A DNA stretch of 64,000 bases from Actinospineispora eucalypti (GCA_014208095.1 JACHMT010000001.1:2046001-2110000); one strand, 5' to 3'; numbered from the stretch's first letter, positions 49,263 to 58,566 are shown. Numbers and translations are program-made. Notes: generated by a model from the sequence alone, not told the origin.

Positions 49263-50261
49263 ATGAGCGACAGGCAGCCCTCGCCGGAGCGGATCCTTCA
49301 GCTGGCGACCGGGGCATGGGCAGCATCGATCCTGGGGGCGGGCGTCACCCATGCGATCTTCACCCACATCGAGGCCGGCGCCATCACCGCAAAGGCGGTC
49401 GCGGAGCGCGCCGGCATCGCGGAAAGGGGCGCCCAGTGCGTGCTGGACGGCCTGGTGGGACTGGGGCTGATCGAGGTGGTCGACGGGGCCTACCGCAACA
49501 CGCCCGAGTCGGCCGAGTTCCTGGTCGAGGGCAAGCCCACCTACTTCGGCGCCTTCGCCAAACTCCAGGGCAGCGACATGACCCGGCACGCCGTCCTGGC
49601 CGAGGTCGTGGCGACCGGGGTCCCGGTCACCACGGAGACCAACGACGTTCCCGACAGTCCTTTCTGGGAGAGTCTGGTCCCGGCCATCGCGCCCCTTTCG
49701 GTTCCCTCCGCCCTCACCGCGGCCGAGGAGCTCGGACTGGCCGACGCGGGCCCGGTCTCGATCCTGGACGTGGGCGGCGGCTCGGGGATCTACTCGGCGG
49801 TGTGGCTCGGCATGAACCAGCAAGCCCGGGCGACCCAGCTCGACTGGCCGACCGTCAACCGCGTCGCCACCGGCTTCGTGGCCCAGCACGGGGTCGGTGA
49901 CCGGTTCCGGACCATCGACGGCGACTTTCACACCGTCGAGTTCGGCACGGACGAGTACGACGTCGGGGTCTACTCGCACATCGCCCATCAGGAGGGCCGG
50001 GACGCCAACGTGGCGGTGTTCCGCAAGTTCCTCCGCGCCCTCAAGCCGGGCGGCACGCTGGTGGTCAACGATTTCGTCGTCGACGACGACCGTTCCGGCC
50101 CGCCGTTCCCGCTGATCTTCCACTCCGAGATGCTGCTCAACACCACCAGCGGCGCCACCTGGCGCAGAGCCGACTTCCAGGCCTGGTTGGCCGAAGCCGG
50201 CTTCAGCGACATCCGGTTCGTGCCGACGCCTTCACCGGCAACGCTGGTCCTGGCCCGGTAG
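49263..50261 (+). CDS. SAM-dependent O-methyltransferase
   Basis: A 332-residue methyltransferase of the plant-COMT-like/AcmO type. N-terminal winged-helix dimerisation domain (about 10-95; ILQLATGAWAASILGAGVTH), SAM motif ILDVGGGSGIYSAVWL at about residues 161-176, then DYDVGVYSH-like acidic region and KPGGTLVVNDFVVDDD. The catalytic His/Glu area near HSEMLLNTT is plausible. ATG 49263 is preferred; TTG 49251, four bases after GGAG, is an alternative. Stand-alone gene; substrate unknown, perhaps an aromatic hydroxyl. Confidence 0.85.
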   Translation: MSDRQPSPERILQLATGAWAASILGAGVTHAIFTHIEAGAITAKAVAERAGIAERGAQCVLDGLVGLGLIEVVDGAYRNTPESAEFLVEGKPTYFGAFAKLQGSDMTRHAVLAEVVATGVPVTTETNDVPDSPFWESLVPAIAPLSVPSALTAAEELGLADAGPVSILDVGGGSGIYSAVWLGMNQQARATQLDWPTVNRVATGFVAQHGVGDRFRTIDGDFHTVEFGTDEYDVGVYSHIAHQEGRDANVAVFRKFLRALKPGGTLVVNDFVVDDDRSGPPFPLIFHSEMLLNTTSGATWRRADFQAWLAEAGFSDIRFVPTPSPATLVLAR

Positions 50262-50331
50262 GCCACAACGCGGGTGTGGGAGGCGCGGTAGCGGGGTAGC
50301 CATCGCCCATGCCGGCGACTGACCTGCCACT

Positions 50332-51111
50332 GTGAGCGGCCGGCCCCGGCCGCTCGGCGCGCCGGCCGACGAGGTCGACGCCGTTTTCCGGACCCTGGCC
50401 CCCGACCGGCTGCTGCATGCCGGCATCCCGGTGTGGTGGCTGCGGATCAACGCCGACCGGCCGGCCAACACCTGCCTGGACAGTGCCCTGATCCTCAAGG
50501 CCGCGTTCGAGGCATTCGACGTACGAGCCGAACCGGCGTTCGTGCGGCTGCGCGTCGATGACACCGCGCGGGCGACATCGTCGGTCTTCGGAGCGCTCCA
50601 CCCGTCGCTCGACGGCGGCCGGCTGAACGGCCATGCGGGGTTGTGGCTGCCCGGACCGGCCCGATTCATCGACCAGACGGTCCAGCAGTTCGAGGTGGTG
50701 CGGCGGCACGGATGGATGCCGGCACTGATCGACGCGCCCCCGGGCGGCGAACCCTGGCCGAGGGTGGTGCTCACCACCCGGCGCGGCCCGCTGCGCCTCG
50801 AGTACACCCCGGCCTCCGGACCGGACAGCGCCCGGATCATCGACCACCCCGCGACCCGCGCCGCCTACGCGCGGCACCATCGGCGCGCCGGGATCAACCT
50901 CGCGTCCGCGGTCCTTGATCTGCTCCGCCGGGAACCGTATCTGGACCAGGTGATGGCCAGCCCGCATCCCCGGCTCCGCCGGCTGGTCCGCGCGGTCGGG
51001 GACGCTCGGGTCGGCATCGACCGGCGACGGAACATGCGGTTCGAGTTGGCGGGCACGAACGGGGTGTATCTCGACGAGATCGCTCGAGCGACGCGTACAG
51101 GACCCGGATGA
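50332..51111 (+). CDS. Transglutaminase-like protein
   Basis: A 259-residue protein with a possible transglutaminase/NlpC-like triad: Cys in ANTCLDSALIL (about residue 45), His in NGHAGLW (about 103), and Asp in RFIDQTVQQF (about 114). This order and spacing fit the papain-like transglutaminase core, but overall identity to a named family is not certain. Start GTG 50332 lacks a good ribosome site; an upstream ATG frame is closed. No signal peptide. It may be a cytoplasmic peptidase or amidase. Confidence 0.55.
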   Translation: MSGRPRPLGAPADEVDAVFRTLAPDRLLHAGIPVWWLRINADRPANTCLDSALILKAAFEAFDVRAEPAFVRLRVDDTARATSSVFGALHPSLDGGRLNGHAGLWLPGPARFIDQTVQQFEVVRRHGWMPALIDAPPGGEPWPRVVLTTRRGPLRLEYTPASGPDSARIIDHPATRAAYARHHRRAGINLASAVLDLLRREPYLDQVMASPHPRLRRLVRAVGDARVGIDRRRNMRFELAGTNGVYLDEIARATRTGPG

Positions 51112-51535
51112 GCCGCCGCCTGACGTCGGGGGAGATACCAGGGGGCAGCTCATCCGGGCTCGAATACGCTACATGTATACGCAACTAAGTCGCAGCAAAA
51201 CACGCGGACAAATTATTAGTGATCAGTGCCCTTAATCTTTGCACTTCCCCGTCGGTGTTATATTTCCGTTCAACGATGGAATTCTGGGCGGCGGTACTCT
51301 ACGTTTGCCGGACGGCTCGCCCAGGGACAAGTGGGCCGGTCGGGGGAGGAGCTGTCGCCCGGAGCCGGAAACCCGGACGCCGGGCGACAGCTTCCCGGGC
51401 ATCGTTGATCAGCATGTTCGCGTCGCGCGGCGTTATGTGTGACCGTATGCAACCCCGTTTGTTTGAATAGGGATGAATTGGGTTCGGTCTTGTTGTCAAG
51501 TATGGAGTTACCGCTCGACGCCGCGTAGGAAATCG
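51112..51535. other. AT-richer intergenic stretch without a gene
   Basis: About 420 bases with visibly lower GC than the neighbours (for example around 51165-51290, with ACATGTAT, AAATTATTAGTGATCA and TTATATTTCC). TACATGTA at 51172-51179 is a palindrome with an ATACGC direct repeat on both sides. Short reading frames exist but have no ribosome sites or recognisable protein. It may hold promoters, or mark an insertion boundary in the accessory region. Confidence 0.4.
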
Positions 51536-51655
51536 TCACGCCGCATATGGCGCGGACTTTGCGCCGTGACGACCTCGACCGGGCACCGCGAGGGCGGTAA
51601 CCGCACCGGCCAGCACGAGGGCGGCACAGACCGCCATCGCGGCGGTGAACCGGGT
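51536..51655 (-). pseudogene. Possible 3' remnant of an MFS transporter
   Basis: On the minus strand one frame reads FTAAMAVCAALVLAGAVTAL followed by AVPGRGRHGAK and a stop, which looks like the last membrane helix and tail of an MFS drug-efflux protein. An in-frame stop lies upstream and there is no full gene. It may instead be a tiny membrane peptide starting at ATG 51637, or chance. Confidence 0.3.
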
Positions 51656-51670
51656 TCATCGTGCCGGCGA

Positions 51671-53155
51671 TCATAGGCGGAACATCACGTTGATCGCCTT
51701 GAGCTCGGTGTAGCTGAGCAGCTCTTCGAGGCTCTCCTCGCGGCCGACCCCGGAGCCCTTGACCCCGCCGAACGGGACGTTCGGGAAATGCCGGGAGGAG
51801 CCGTTGATCCAGGTGTGGCCGGCCTCGAAGGCGCGCACCACCCGGTGGGCACGGTCCAGGTCGCGGGTCCACACGCTGGCGGTCAACCCGTAGTCGACGC
51901 TGTTGGCGATCTCGACCGCCTCGCGCTCGGAGTCGAACGGGATCACCGAGAGCACCGGGCCGAACACCTCTTCCCGGGCGATCCGGGCCGAGGGTGTGAC
52001 GCCGGTGAGCACGGTGGGCCGCACGTACAGGCCGCGCTCGAACCCCGGGCCGCTCGGAGGCCCGCCACCGGTGGCGACCTTCGCGCCTTCGCCGGTGGCG
52101 ATGTCGATGTAGCGCAGGGACTTGTCGTACTGCGCCCGGTTGATCATGGTTCCCTGTTCCGACCACTCGGCCAGGGGATCGCCGATCCGGCGGGCCTCGA
52201 CCAGCTCGACGACCCGGGCGACCAGCTCGTCGTGGATCTCCCGCTGTACCAGCAGCCGCGAGTTGGACCCGCAGGACTGGCCGGACCAGGTGAAGTTCAT
52301 GCCGAACACCGCGCCCTCGGCGGCGGCCGGCAGGTCCGCGTCGGAGAAGACCACCATGGCGTTCTTCCCACCCAGCTCCAGCGTGACGTCCTTGACCCCG
52401 GACTCCGCGGCCGCGCGCTGGATCGCCCGCCCGGTCGGCTCGGATCCGATGAACCCGATCCGCCGCACGCGGGGATGGCGCACCAGCGCGTCCGGGACCT
52501 CGGGCCCGTCGCCGACGACCACCGACAACACCCCGGGCGGGAACACCCCCCGGGCCAGCTCGGCCAGGCGCAGCGCGGACAGCGGCGCGGTCTCCGGCGG
52601 CTTGAGCACCGTCGGGTTGCCGGCCACCAGCGGGGCCGCGATCTTGCAGGCGAACATCAGCGGGTGGTTGTACGGAACGATCCGCGCCGTCACGCCGACC
52701 GGTTCCCGCACCGTGAGGTGCAGGGCATTGCTCGCCGGGATGGTGTCGCCCTTCAGCTCCAGGGCCAGCCCGGCGAACATGCGCAGCTGCGACACCGCCA
52801 CGGCGACGTCGGCCCGGGAGTTCGAGATGGGGGAGCCGGCGTCGATGGCGTCCAGCAGCGCCAGTTCCTCGGCGTGCCGCTCCACCAGGTCGGCGAGCGC
52901 GCGGACGGCGGCGGCCCGTTCGGGCGCCGGGGTGTCCCGCCACACCTCGCGGGCCTGGTGGGCGGCCTCGACGGCATCCTGCACATCGGCCACGCCGGCG
53001 TCGGGCACCCGGGCGATCACGGTCTCGGTCACCGGGCTCACCCGCTCGAACGTGCGGCCGGACCGGCTGCCGCGAAGCCCTCCGCCGATCAGCAGCCGCC
53101 ACTCCCGGTCCAGCGCCTGGGCCACTGGAGCGGGCAACCTCGCGGACTCGGTCAT
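51671..53155 (-). CDS. Aldehyde dehydrogenase family protein
   Basis: A 494-residue aldehyde dehydrogenase. It has PYNHPLM in the coenzyme site, VLKPPETAPL, IGFIGSEPTGRAI, the general base in TLELGGKN, the nucleophile Cys in SGQSCGSN, and the C-terminal FGGVKGSGVGREES. Start ATG 53155 follows AAGGAG by 6 bases. It is a distant relative, not a duplicate, of the enzyme at 34769. The TetR gene lies 96 bases upstream on the same strand, but the spacing suggests separate promoters. Confidence 0.92.
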   Translation of the reverse strand: MTESARLPAPVAQALDREWRLLIGGGLRGSRSGRTFERVSPVTETVIARVPDAGVADVQDAVEAAHQAREVWRDTPAPERAAAVRALADLVERHAEELALLDAIDAGSPISNSRADVAVAVSQLRMFAGLALELKGDTIPASNALHLTVREPVGVTARIVPYNHPLMFACKIAAPLVAGNPTVLKPPETAPLSALRLAELARGVFPPGVLSVVVGDGPEVPDALVRHPRVRRIGFIGSEPTGRAIQRAAAESGVKDVTLELGGKNAMVVFSDADLPAAAEGAVFGMNFTWSGQSCGSNSRLLVQREIHDELVARVVELVEARRIGDPLAEWSEQGTMINRAQYDKSLRYIDIATGEGAKVATGGGPPSGPGFERGLYVRPTVLTGVTPSARIAREEVFGPVLSVIPFDSEREAVEIANSVDYGLTASVWTRDLDRAHRVVRAFEAGHTWINGSSRHFPNVPFGGVKGSGVGREESLEELLSYTELKAINVMFRL

Positions 53156-53251
53156 TCCTGGCTCCTTCGCGCGGCACCGGTCATGCCCGCACACTGCTCG
53201 CACCCGCCGCCCAGCTCCACAAGATTCCAGCGTGCAGAAAAGCGAGGGGGC

Positions 53252-53836
53252 TCAGTGGAGGACGGTGAGCAGGCCCTCGACGCCTCGGTGGAACGCGGCG
53301 CCGACGCTGTGGACCCCGTCGAGGTGGGCGCCGGTCATGGCGCCGTCGCGCATCATGACGAAGTGCCGCGCGGCGTGCTCCGGGTTGGGGCGCCGCGGTG
53401 AGTCCTCGAAGACCTGGGTGAACAGTTCGGCGAGCGTGGTCACGTACCAGCTTCGGTGATCGAGGATCACCTGGCGCACCGGGTCGCTGGGGTCGGGGTA
53501 CTCGGCGGCGGCCTTGAGGAAGGCGCACCCTCGGAACTCCGGTCTGGCCAGGTCGTCGGCGACGGTGGTGCCGATCGCGCGCAACGCGTCGGCCGGCGCC
53601 GGCGCGGCATCGACGGCCGCTTGCACCTCGGCGCGGATGTGGGCGTCGACGCCGCGCAGGTAGGCGAGGACGAGGTCCTCCTTCGAGGGGAAGTGCCGGT
53701 AGAACGTCGCGCGCGTGGCCGGGGCCTCGGCGAGGATCCGCTCGACCCCGACCGCCCGGATCCCCTCGCGATAGAACAGCCCGCTGGCCGTGGACAACAG
53801 CCGTTCCCGGGCCTCGGAACGCCCAAGTGCCGCCAT
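53252..53836 (-). CDS. TetR-family regulator
   Basis: A 194-residue TetR protein. Helix-turn-helix at about residues 15-60: FYREGIRAVGVERILAEA then TRATFYRHFPSKEDLV. The C-terminal half is a helical ligand domain (DPVRQVILDHRSWYVT). It is divergent from the membrane protein at 53961, and two operator-like boxes of identical layout lie between them, so it most likely represses that gene and itself. Confidence 0.9.
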   Translation of the reverse strand: MAALGRSEARERLLSTASGLFYREGIRAVGVERILAEAPATRATFYRHFPSKEDLVLAYLRGVDAHIRAEVQAAVDAAPAPADALRAIGTTVADDLARPEFRGCAFLKAAAEYPDPSDPVRQVILDHRSWYVTTLAELFTQVFEDSPRRPNPEHAARHFVMMRDGAMTGAHLDGVHSVGAAFHRGVEGLLTVLH

Positions 53837-53853
53837 GGGGCAACCGTAGCAGA

Positions 53854-53925
53854 AAGAACGATCGGTCTTGCAGTCGTCGGCCCCCGTGTGTCAGACTCGG
53901 CACGGTTGCAAGAGAGAACGGTCTT
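53854..53925. promoter_or_regulatory. Two operator boxes AAGA-N8-TCTT between tetR and its divergent gene
   Basis: Box 1, AAGAacgatcggTCTT at 53854-53869, is a nearly perfect 16-bp palindrome 18 bases from the tetR start. Box 2, AAGAgagaacggTCTT at 53910-53925, repeats the arms, the 8-base spacing and the CGGTCTT half, 36 bases before the divergent gene. Paired boxes between a tetR gene and its neighbour are the usual arrangement for autoregulation. Confidence 0.6.
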
Positions 53926-53960
53926 TCTACTAACTGCCTGCTCCACGGAGAGGAATCGCC

Positions 53961-54503
53961 ATGACCACGACGACCGCCCCGGCCATCGCCGCGCCGGCGC
54001 TTCGCCGGCTCTATCTCGTCCGTTTCGGGTTCGCTCTGACCTGGGCCGCCGGGCTCTTCTCGACCGCGTCCGGGATCGGGCCGGTGAGCGCGGCCCTGCT
54101 GGTGATCTACCCGCTGTTCGACATGGGTGCCGCCGTCGTCGACGCCCGTTCCTCCCGGGGCAGCCGGTCCGTCCAGGGCCTCTACGTCAACATCGCGATC
54201 AGTGCGGTCGCCGCCGCCGGACTGGTCTTCGCGGTCACCTCCGGCATCCCGGCGGTGCTGCGGGTATGGGGGGCCTGGGCCGTCGTGGCGGGCCTCGTCC
54301 AGCTCGTCGTCGCCCTGCGGCGTCGCAAGCTCGGAGGCCAGTGGGCCATGATCGCCAGCGGCGGCATCTCCACGCTGGCCGGGATCTCGTTCTTCCCGCA
54401 GGCCGCCGCCCCGGGCGCCTCGCTGGGCAACCTTGCCGGCTACGCCCTGCTCGGCGGCGTCTTCTTCCTGGTCTCCGCGCTGCGCCTCGGCCGCCCCCAC
54501 TAG
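53961..54503 (+). CDS. DUF308-like multi-helix membrane protein
   Basis: A 180-residue membrane protein with about six hydrophobic helices paired in hairpins (RFGFALTWAAGLF, GPVSAALLVIYPLFD, GLYVNIAISAVAAAG, LRVWGAWAVVAGLVQLVVAL and more). The pattern resembles DUF308/HdeD-like or small integral membrane proteins common beside TetR genes in actinomycetes. A GAGAGGAATC ribosome region precedes ATG 53961. Function unknown; likely induced when the TetR ligand is present. Confidence 0.8.
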   Translation: MTTTTAPAIAAPALRRLYLVRFGFALTWAAGLFSTASGIGPVSAALLVIYPLFDMGAAVVDARSSRGSRSVQGLYVNIAISAVAAAGLVFAVTSGIPAVLRVWGAWAVVAGLVQLVVALRRRKLGGQWAMIASGGISTLAGISFFPQAAAPGASLGNLAGYALLGGVFFLVSALRLGRPH

Positions 54504-54560
54504 AGCCCGTTCCGCCGTCCACGTGATCGTTGAACGCGGGCCGCGTCCGGGCTGGACTTC

Positions 54561-55400
54561 CTAGGTGTCGCCGAAGGCGGCGAGGGCGAGGGGCTGCCAT
54601 CGGTCCCATTCGGCGAGGCGGTCCGTGTAGTCGCGGCGGACGTTGTCGAGACACTTGCCGAAGAAGACCCGGCGCGGGGGCGGGTCGGCGTCCACGACCC
54701 GCAGGATGGCGGCTTTCGTAGCCTCGGGGTCACCGGTGTCGAAGGTCATGGGGGTGTCCCGGAGCCGGGCATAGGCGGGCAGGGCCGCGCTCTGGCGGGC
54801 GCCGACGTCGAGCCAACCGGTGCGGTAGGGGCCGGGCTCGACGCAGGTGATGTGGATGCCGAACGCCGCCGTCTCCTGGGCGAGGGAGTCCGACAGCCCT
54901 TCCAGCGCCCATTTGGACGCGTGGTACGCCCCGATCCCGGGGAAGGCGCGCACGCCGCCCTCGCTGGTGACCTGCAGGATGTGCCCGGACCCTTGGGCGC
55001 GCATGATCGGTAGTGCCGCCTGGGTGACCCAGACCGCGCCGAAGAAGTTGGTCTCGAGCTGGTCCCGCAGCTCGGCCTCGGTCAGCTCCTCGACGGCGCC
55101 GAAGTGGCCGTAGCCGGCGTTGTTGACCACGACGTCCAGCGAGCCGAACCGCCGCGCGGTGTCGCGCACGGCGGCGACGGCCCCGGCGCGATCGGTCACG
55201 TCGAGCGCGACGGGCAGCACCGATTCGCCGAAGCGGTCGACCAGCGGGGCGAGCGTGGAGATGTCGCGGGCGGTGGCGGCGACGCGGTCTCCTCGTTCCA
55301 GCGCCGCCTCGGACCACAGGCGTCCGAACCCGCGGGAGGCGCCGGTGATGAACCACGTCGCCGGCCGGGCGGGTGCGGAGGTCATGGTTGTTTCGTCCAT
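54561..55400 (-). CDS. Short-chain dehydrogenase/reductase
   Basis: A 279-residue SDR. Cofactor motif TGASRGFG (about 20-27), Arg residues after the second strand (TARD) favour NADP, NNAGYG (about 92-97), catalytic Ser in LQVTSEGG and YHASK. The C-terminal extension with PPRRVFFGK is typical of actinobacterial oxidoreductases often annotated as DltE-like. ATG 55400 or ATG 55385 (MTSAPARP) can start it; neither has a strong ribosome site. Divergent from the LysR gene, its likely regulator. Confidence 0.87.
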   Translation of the reverse strand: MDETTMTSAPARPATWFITGASRGFGRLWSEAALERGDRVAATARDISTLAPLVDRFGESVLPVALDVTDRAGAVAAVRDTARRFGSLDVVVNNAGYGHFGAVEELTEAELRDQLETNFFGAVWVTQAALPIMRAQGSGHILQVTSEGGVRAFPGIGAYHASKWALEGLSDSLAQETAAFGIHITCVEPGPYRTGWLDVGARQSAALPAYARLRDTPMTFDTGDPEATKAAILRVVDADPPPRRVFFGKCLDNVRRDYTDRLAEWDRWQPLALAAFGDT

Positions 55401-55483
55401 GTCCTCGACGGTGGCAGGGGCTCAGGGCATGATTCAAACGGTGATCCAGCATCCCAGCGATGAGTGATAGTCATACTGGCGGC

Positions 55484-56380
55484 ATGTCCGAGTTCACGAT
55501 GGCGGAGGTGCGGGCGGTGCGGGCGGTCGCGCGGCTGGGGTCGTTCAGTGCGGCGGCGGCGGAGCTGGGCTACACGCAGTCCGGGGTGTCGAGGCTGGTC
55601 GCGGCGGCGGAGGCCGCGGCGGGGACGGCGCTGTTCGTGCGTGGGCCGCGGGGGGCTCGGCCGACCGCGGCGGGGGCGGTGGTGGCGCGCCGGGGCGAAC
55701 GGCTGGTGGCGGAGATAGACGGCCTCGCCCTGGAGCTGGCCGGCCTGCGCGACCGCCTCGCCGGCCGGCTGGTCGTGGGCGCGTTCCCGACGGCCGCGGC
55801 GTCCCTGGTGCCGAGGGCGATGGCCCGGCTGGCCGATCAGCACCCGGACCTGCGCGTGGTCCTGCTCGAGGGGTCGAGCCCCGCCCAGCTGCGTCAGCTG
55901 CGCGCGGGCCGGGTCGAGGTGGTCGTGGTCGCGACCGGGGACGGGTTGCCCGACCACGACCTGCGGGGTCTGCGAAGCCAGCGGCTCGAGCTGGGCCAGG
56001 GCGGCGGGGTGGCGGTGGGGAGAGGGCACCGCCTTGCCGACCGCGAAGCGCTCGTGGTCGCCGACCTGGTGGAGGAGATCTGGGTGGTCGGGGCGGGTGA
56101 GCCGGGCGAGCCGCAGTTCGGCGCCTGGCCCACCCTCGCCCGGCCCAGGATCGGCTACCGGGTGCGCAGCTGGCCGACGCGGTTGGGACTGGTCTCCGCC
56201 GGTCTCGCCGTCGCGGTTGTCCCCCGGCTGGCGGCGGACATGCTGCCGGCCGGGGTGCGGTGGCTGCCCGTCCGCGACGAAGCGGCAAGCGGCCGCGCCA
56301 TCCTCGCTGTCACGGCCGTCGATCCCTCACCGGCGGCATCGGTGATGACGGATGCCCTGCACCATGTGGTGGCCGATTGA
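55484..56380 (+). CDS. LysR-family regulator
   Basis: A 298-residue LysR-type regulator: winged helix at about residues 4-62 (VRAVARLGSFSAAAAELGYT, SGVSRLVAAAEAAAG) and a PBP2-like effector domain from about 88 on (RLVVGAFPTAAASLVPRAM). ATG 55484 is chosen because the helix begins directly after it; ATG 55460 is in frame and possible. It faces the SDR gene across about 80 bases, the usual LysR layout. Confidence 0.88.
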   Translation: MSEFTMAEVRAVRAVARLGSFSAAAAELGYTQSGVSRLVAAAEAAAGTALFVRGPRGARPTAAGAVVARRGERLVAEIDGLALELAGLRDRLAGRLVVGAFPTAAASLVPRAMARLADQHPDLRVVLLEGSSPAQLRQLRAGRVEVVVVATGDGLPDHDLRGLRSQRLELGQGGGVAVGRGHRLADREALVVADLVEEIWVVGAGEPGEPQFGAWPTLARPRIGYRVRSWPTRLGLVSAGLAVAVVPRLAADMLPAGVRWLPVRDEAASGRAILAVTAVDPSPAASVMTDALHHVVAD

Positions 56381-56406
56381 CGGGGCATCCGACGGGTCAT
56401 GCGGAT

Positions 56407-57006
56407 CTACCGTGGCCAATCCGGCGCGCGCCCCAACGCGGTGAGGATCCGGTGCAGTGGGTCCGCATCGTCGCTCGTGTCCAGCGCGGGCCGGAACGCC
56501 GCGCCGGGCGCCAGCCGGTTGTCACCGTTGGGCACGGCCAACGCGATCCGCAGCGCCGGTCCGGCCAGTTCCGGGGGCAGGTGGTACCGGAGGTCGAGTG
56601 CCCGCGCCACGTCCCAGCCGTGCACCACGTAGTCGATCAGATGGAAGCCGATCGCCCGGGCGGCGGGAAAATGCGACACGGGGTGGAACTCCGGCAGGTG
56701 AAACTCCCGGTGCGGCACCCCCGGCTCGGCGAACGCGGCCAGGACGTCCTCGGCCGCATCGGCATATTCGGCCGCCGGACTCGGGCCGGCGGGTCGGACC
56801 CGCCACGGCGTGCGGTCACCTCCACGGCCTCGGGCGGCGGCGGCGAAGCCGTGGTGCTGAGCGGTCATGTGGGCCAGCAGGTCGGCCAGGGTCCACTCGG
56901 CACAGGGCGTGGGCCGATCCAGGTCGTCGGCGTGGATCTCGGCGACGACGGAGATGCTGGTGCGGATCGCGGTGCGGTGATGATCCAGCAGCTCATTGAT
57001 ATGCAC
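56407..57006 (-). CDS. Mycothiol-dependent DinB-like protein (TIGR03086 type)
   Basis: A 199-residue protein of the mycothiol maleylpyruvate isomerase/DinB fold. The N-terminal RPTPCAEWTLADLLAHM (about 31-47) contains the His used as metal ligand, and HLIDYVVHGWDVARAL (about 123-138) supplies the others. Members act as mycothiol-S-transferases or isomerases. Start GTG 57006. A perfect 7-bp inverted repeat sits 8 bases upstream, shared with the divergent marR gene. Confidence 0.82.
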   Translation of the reverse strand: MHINELLDHHRTAIRTSISVVAEIHADDLDRPTPCAEWTLADLLAHMTAQHHGFAAAARGRGGDRTPWRVRPAGPSPAAEYADAAEDVLAAFAEPGVPHREFHLPEFHPVSHFPAARAIGFHLIDYVVHGWDVARALDLRYHLPPELAGPALRIALAVPNGDNRLAPGAAFRPALDTSDDADPLHRILTALGRAPDWPR

Positions 57007-57014
57007 CTGCTTAC

Positions 57015-57032
57015 GATAAGCTGACGCTTATC
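57015..57032. promoter_or_regulatory. MarR-type operator between divergent genes
   Basis: GATAAGC (57015-57021) and GCTTATC (57026-57032) form perfect 7-bp arms around TGAC, 18 bp in all. It lies between the TIGR03086-like gene and marR, close to both starts, as expected for a MarR dimer site controlling both. Confidence 0.6.
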
Positions 57033-57052
57033 AACTGGTCAAGGTCGTTATT

Positions 57053-57505
57053 ATGCTGATCATGGCCAGTCAGCGACGGGATCTCGCGGCGATGGTCGCT
57101 CCGCTGCAACGGGCGCTGATCGCCGCCGAGCAGCCGGTGCTGCGGGCCCACGGACTGAGCATGTGGGGCTACGTCGTGCTCAACGCCCTGGACGGCCACC
57201 CGGTCCGGACCCAGGTCGCGCTCGCGGAGTCCATCGGCGCGGACAAGAGCCGCATCATCGGCGTGCTGGACGAACTCGAGGACAACGGTCTGCTCGAACG
57301 AACACGAGACCCGGCGGACCGGCGCGCCCGTTTCGTCGGCATCACCGAAAACGGCCGCCGGAAGCGCCGTGAGGTCCAGGACGACATCCAGCGCGGCGAG
57401 GAGCGCGTGCTCGCCCATCTCGCCCCGGCCGACCGCGCGGCGTTCCTGCGGGCACTGGCCGTGCTCTCCGCCCTGCCGGCCACCGAACTCATCGGCGAGA
57501 AGTAG
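57053..57505 (+). CDS. MarR-family regulator
   Basis: A 150-residue winged-helix regulator. Recognition region TQVALAESIGADKSRIIGVLD (about residues 44-64), wing ERTRDPADRRARFVGIT (about 75-91) with the DxR motif, flanked by dimerisation helices. ATG 57053 is followed by a second ATG at 57062 that may equally start it. It faces the mycothiol-related gene across an operator-like repeat, so electrophile or thiol-stress sensing is a reasonable guess. Confidence 0.9.
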   Translation: MLIMASQRRDLAAMVAPLQRALIAAEQPVLRAHGLSMWGYVVLNALDGHPVRTQVALAESIGADKSRIIGVLDELEDNGLLERTRDPADRRARFVGITENGRRKRREVQDDIQRGEERVLAHLAPADRAAFLRALAVLSALPATELIGEK

Positions 57506-57572
57506 GCCGACGGGCCGCATTCGCGCTGGTCCTCCGCGACCGCGCGGCGCCTCGAACCGCTCGACTTCGTGG

Positions 57573-58439
57573 CTAGTGCCCCACGCCGCTGAGCACCCGG
57601 CGGGTCAGTGTGTGAGTGGACGCGGAGATCTCGGGGGTCAGGAACTGGAGGAGGTCCGTGGACGGCGCGGCGTCCGGACCGAGCACCACACCGGTCGCGC
57701 CGTCGAGCGCCGGATCGGTTGCGGCGGCGACGATCGGTCGGGCGCCCTCGGCGGCGGGGCGCAGCCCCTGTCGGATCTGATCCCAGAGGCCCCGGAATGC
57801 CGGTGGCAGAATCTCCGGGGTCATCGCCGCGGCGTTCGGCGTCGCTGCCGCCGCCGGGCCGAGGGGATCGACGACGAGCACGCCGACGCCGCTGCCGTTC
57901 AGTGAGTCGGCCAGATCCAGGGCGTGCGCAAGGTGTGCGAGCTTGGCCCGGCCGGTGGCCGCCATGCCGTAGTACTCCCCGTCCTGCTCGACTTCCTCGT
58001 AGGTCGGCAACCCGTCGACCACGGCGGCGGTGATCGACGACGAGCTGACCTCGACGATCCGGCTGGGCGCCGCGGCCCCGAGGGCGTCGAGCAGCGCGTC
58101 GGTCAGCACCGCGGGGCTGAGATGGTTCAGGGCGAAGGCGGCCTCGATCCCGTCGGCGGTCTCCCGGCGCGTCGACCACATGCCGCCGACGTTGTTCACC
58201 AGCAGTTGGAGCGGTCCTTCCCCGGCGAGGCGCGCGCCCAGCGTGCGCACCTCGTTCAGCGAGGAGAGGTCCGCCCGTAGGAACCGGGTGTCCCCGCCGA
58301 TGGCCCGGACGGCATCGTCGCCGTGGCCGGGATCCCGGCCGACGATGGTGACGCTGAATCCGTGCTGCCGCCGCAGCTGCATGGCCACGTGGAAGCCGAT
58401 GCCCCCCGTGCCGCCCGTGACGACTGCTTTCCGAGTCAT
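57573..58439 (-). CDS. SDR-family oxidoreductase
   Basis: A 288-residue SDR with TGGTGGIG at about residues 8-15, [23 protein letters not shown] and VEVSSSS (catalytic Ser). The usual YxxxK reads [15 protein letters not shown], where the Tyr-Lys spacing is off (Tyr then K nine residues later), as in retinol-dehydrogenase-like or degenerate members. GGAGGG lies 8 bases before ATG 58439. Divergent from a LysR gene. Confidence 0.82.
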   Translation of the reverse strand: MTRKAVVTGGTGGIGFHVAMQLRRQHGFSVTIVGRDPGHGDDAVRAIGGDTRFLRADLSSLNEVRTLGARLAGEGPLQLLVNNVGGMWSTRRETADGIEAAFALNHLSPAVLTDALLDALGAAAPSRIVEVSSSSITAAVVDGLPTYEEVEQDGEYYGMAATGRAKLAHLAHALDLADSLNGSGVGVLVVDPLGPAAAATPNAAAMTPEILPPAFRGLWDQIRQGLRPAAEGARPIVAAATDPALDGATGVVLGPDAAPSTDLLQFLTPEISASTHTLTRRVLSGVGH

Positions 58440-58566
58440 CGCCCAACCCTCCGCTTTCCCTGTCGGTGGTGCCAGCACACCGGGAGAGGAGTCGCGGTGT
58501 CCAAGGCCCGCGCGGGATGGCTCCATGCCCGGCCGGCATCGCTGCTGGTCTGGCAGGCTGGGGGGC

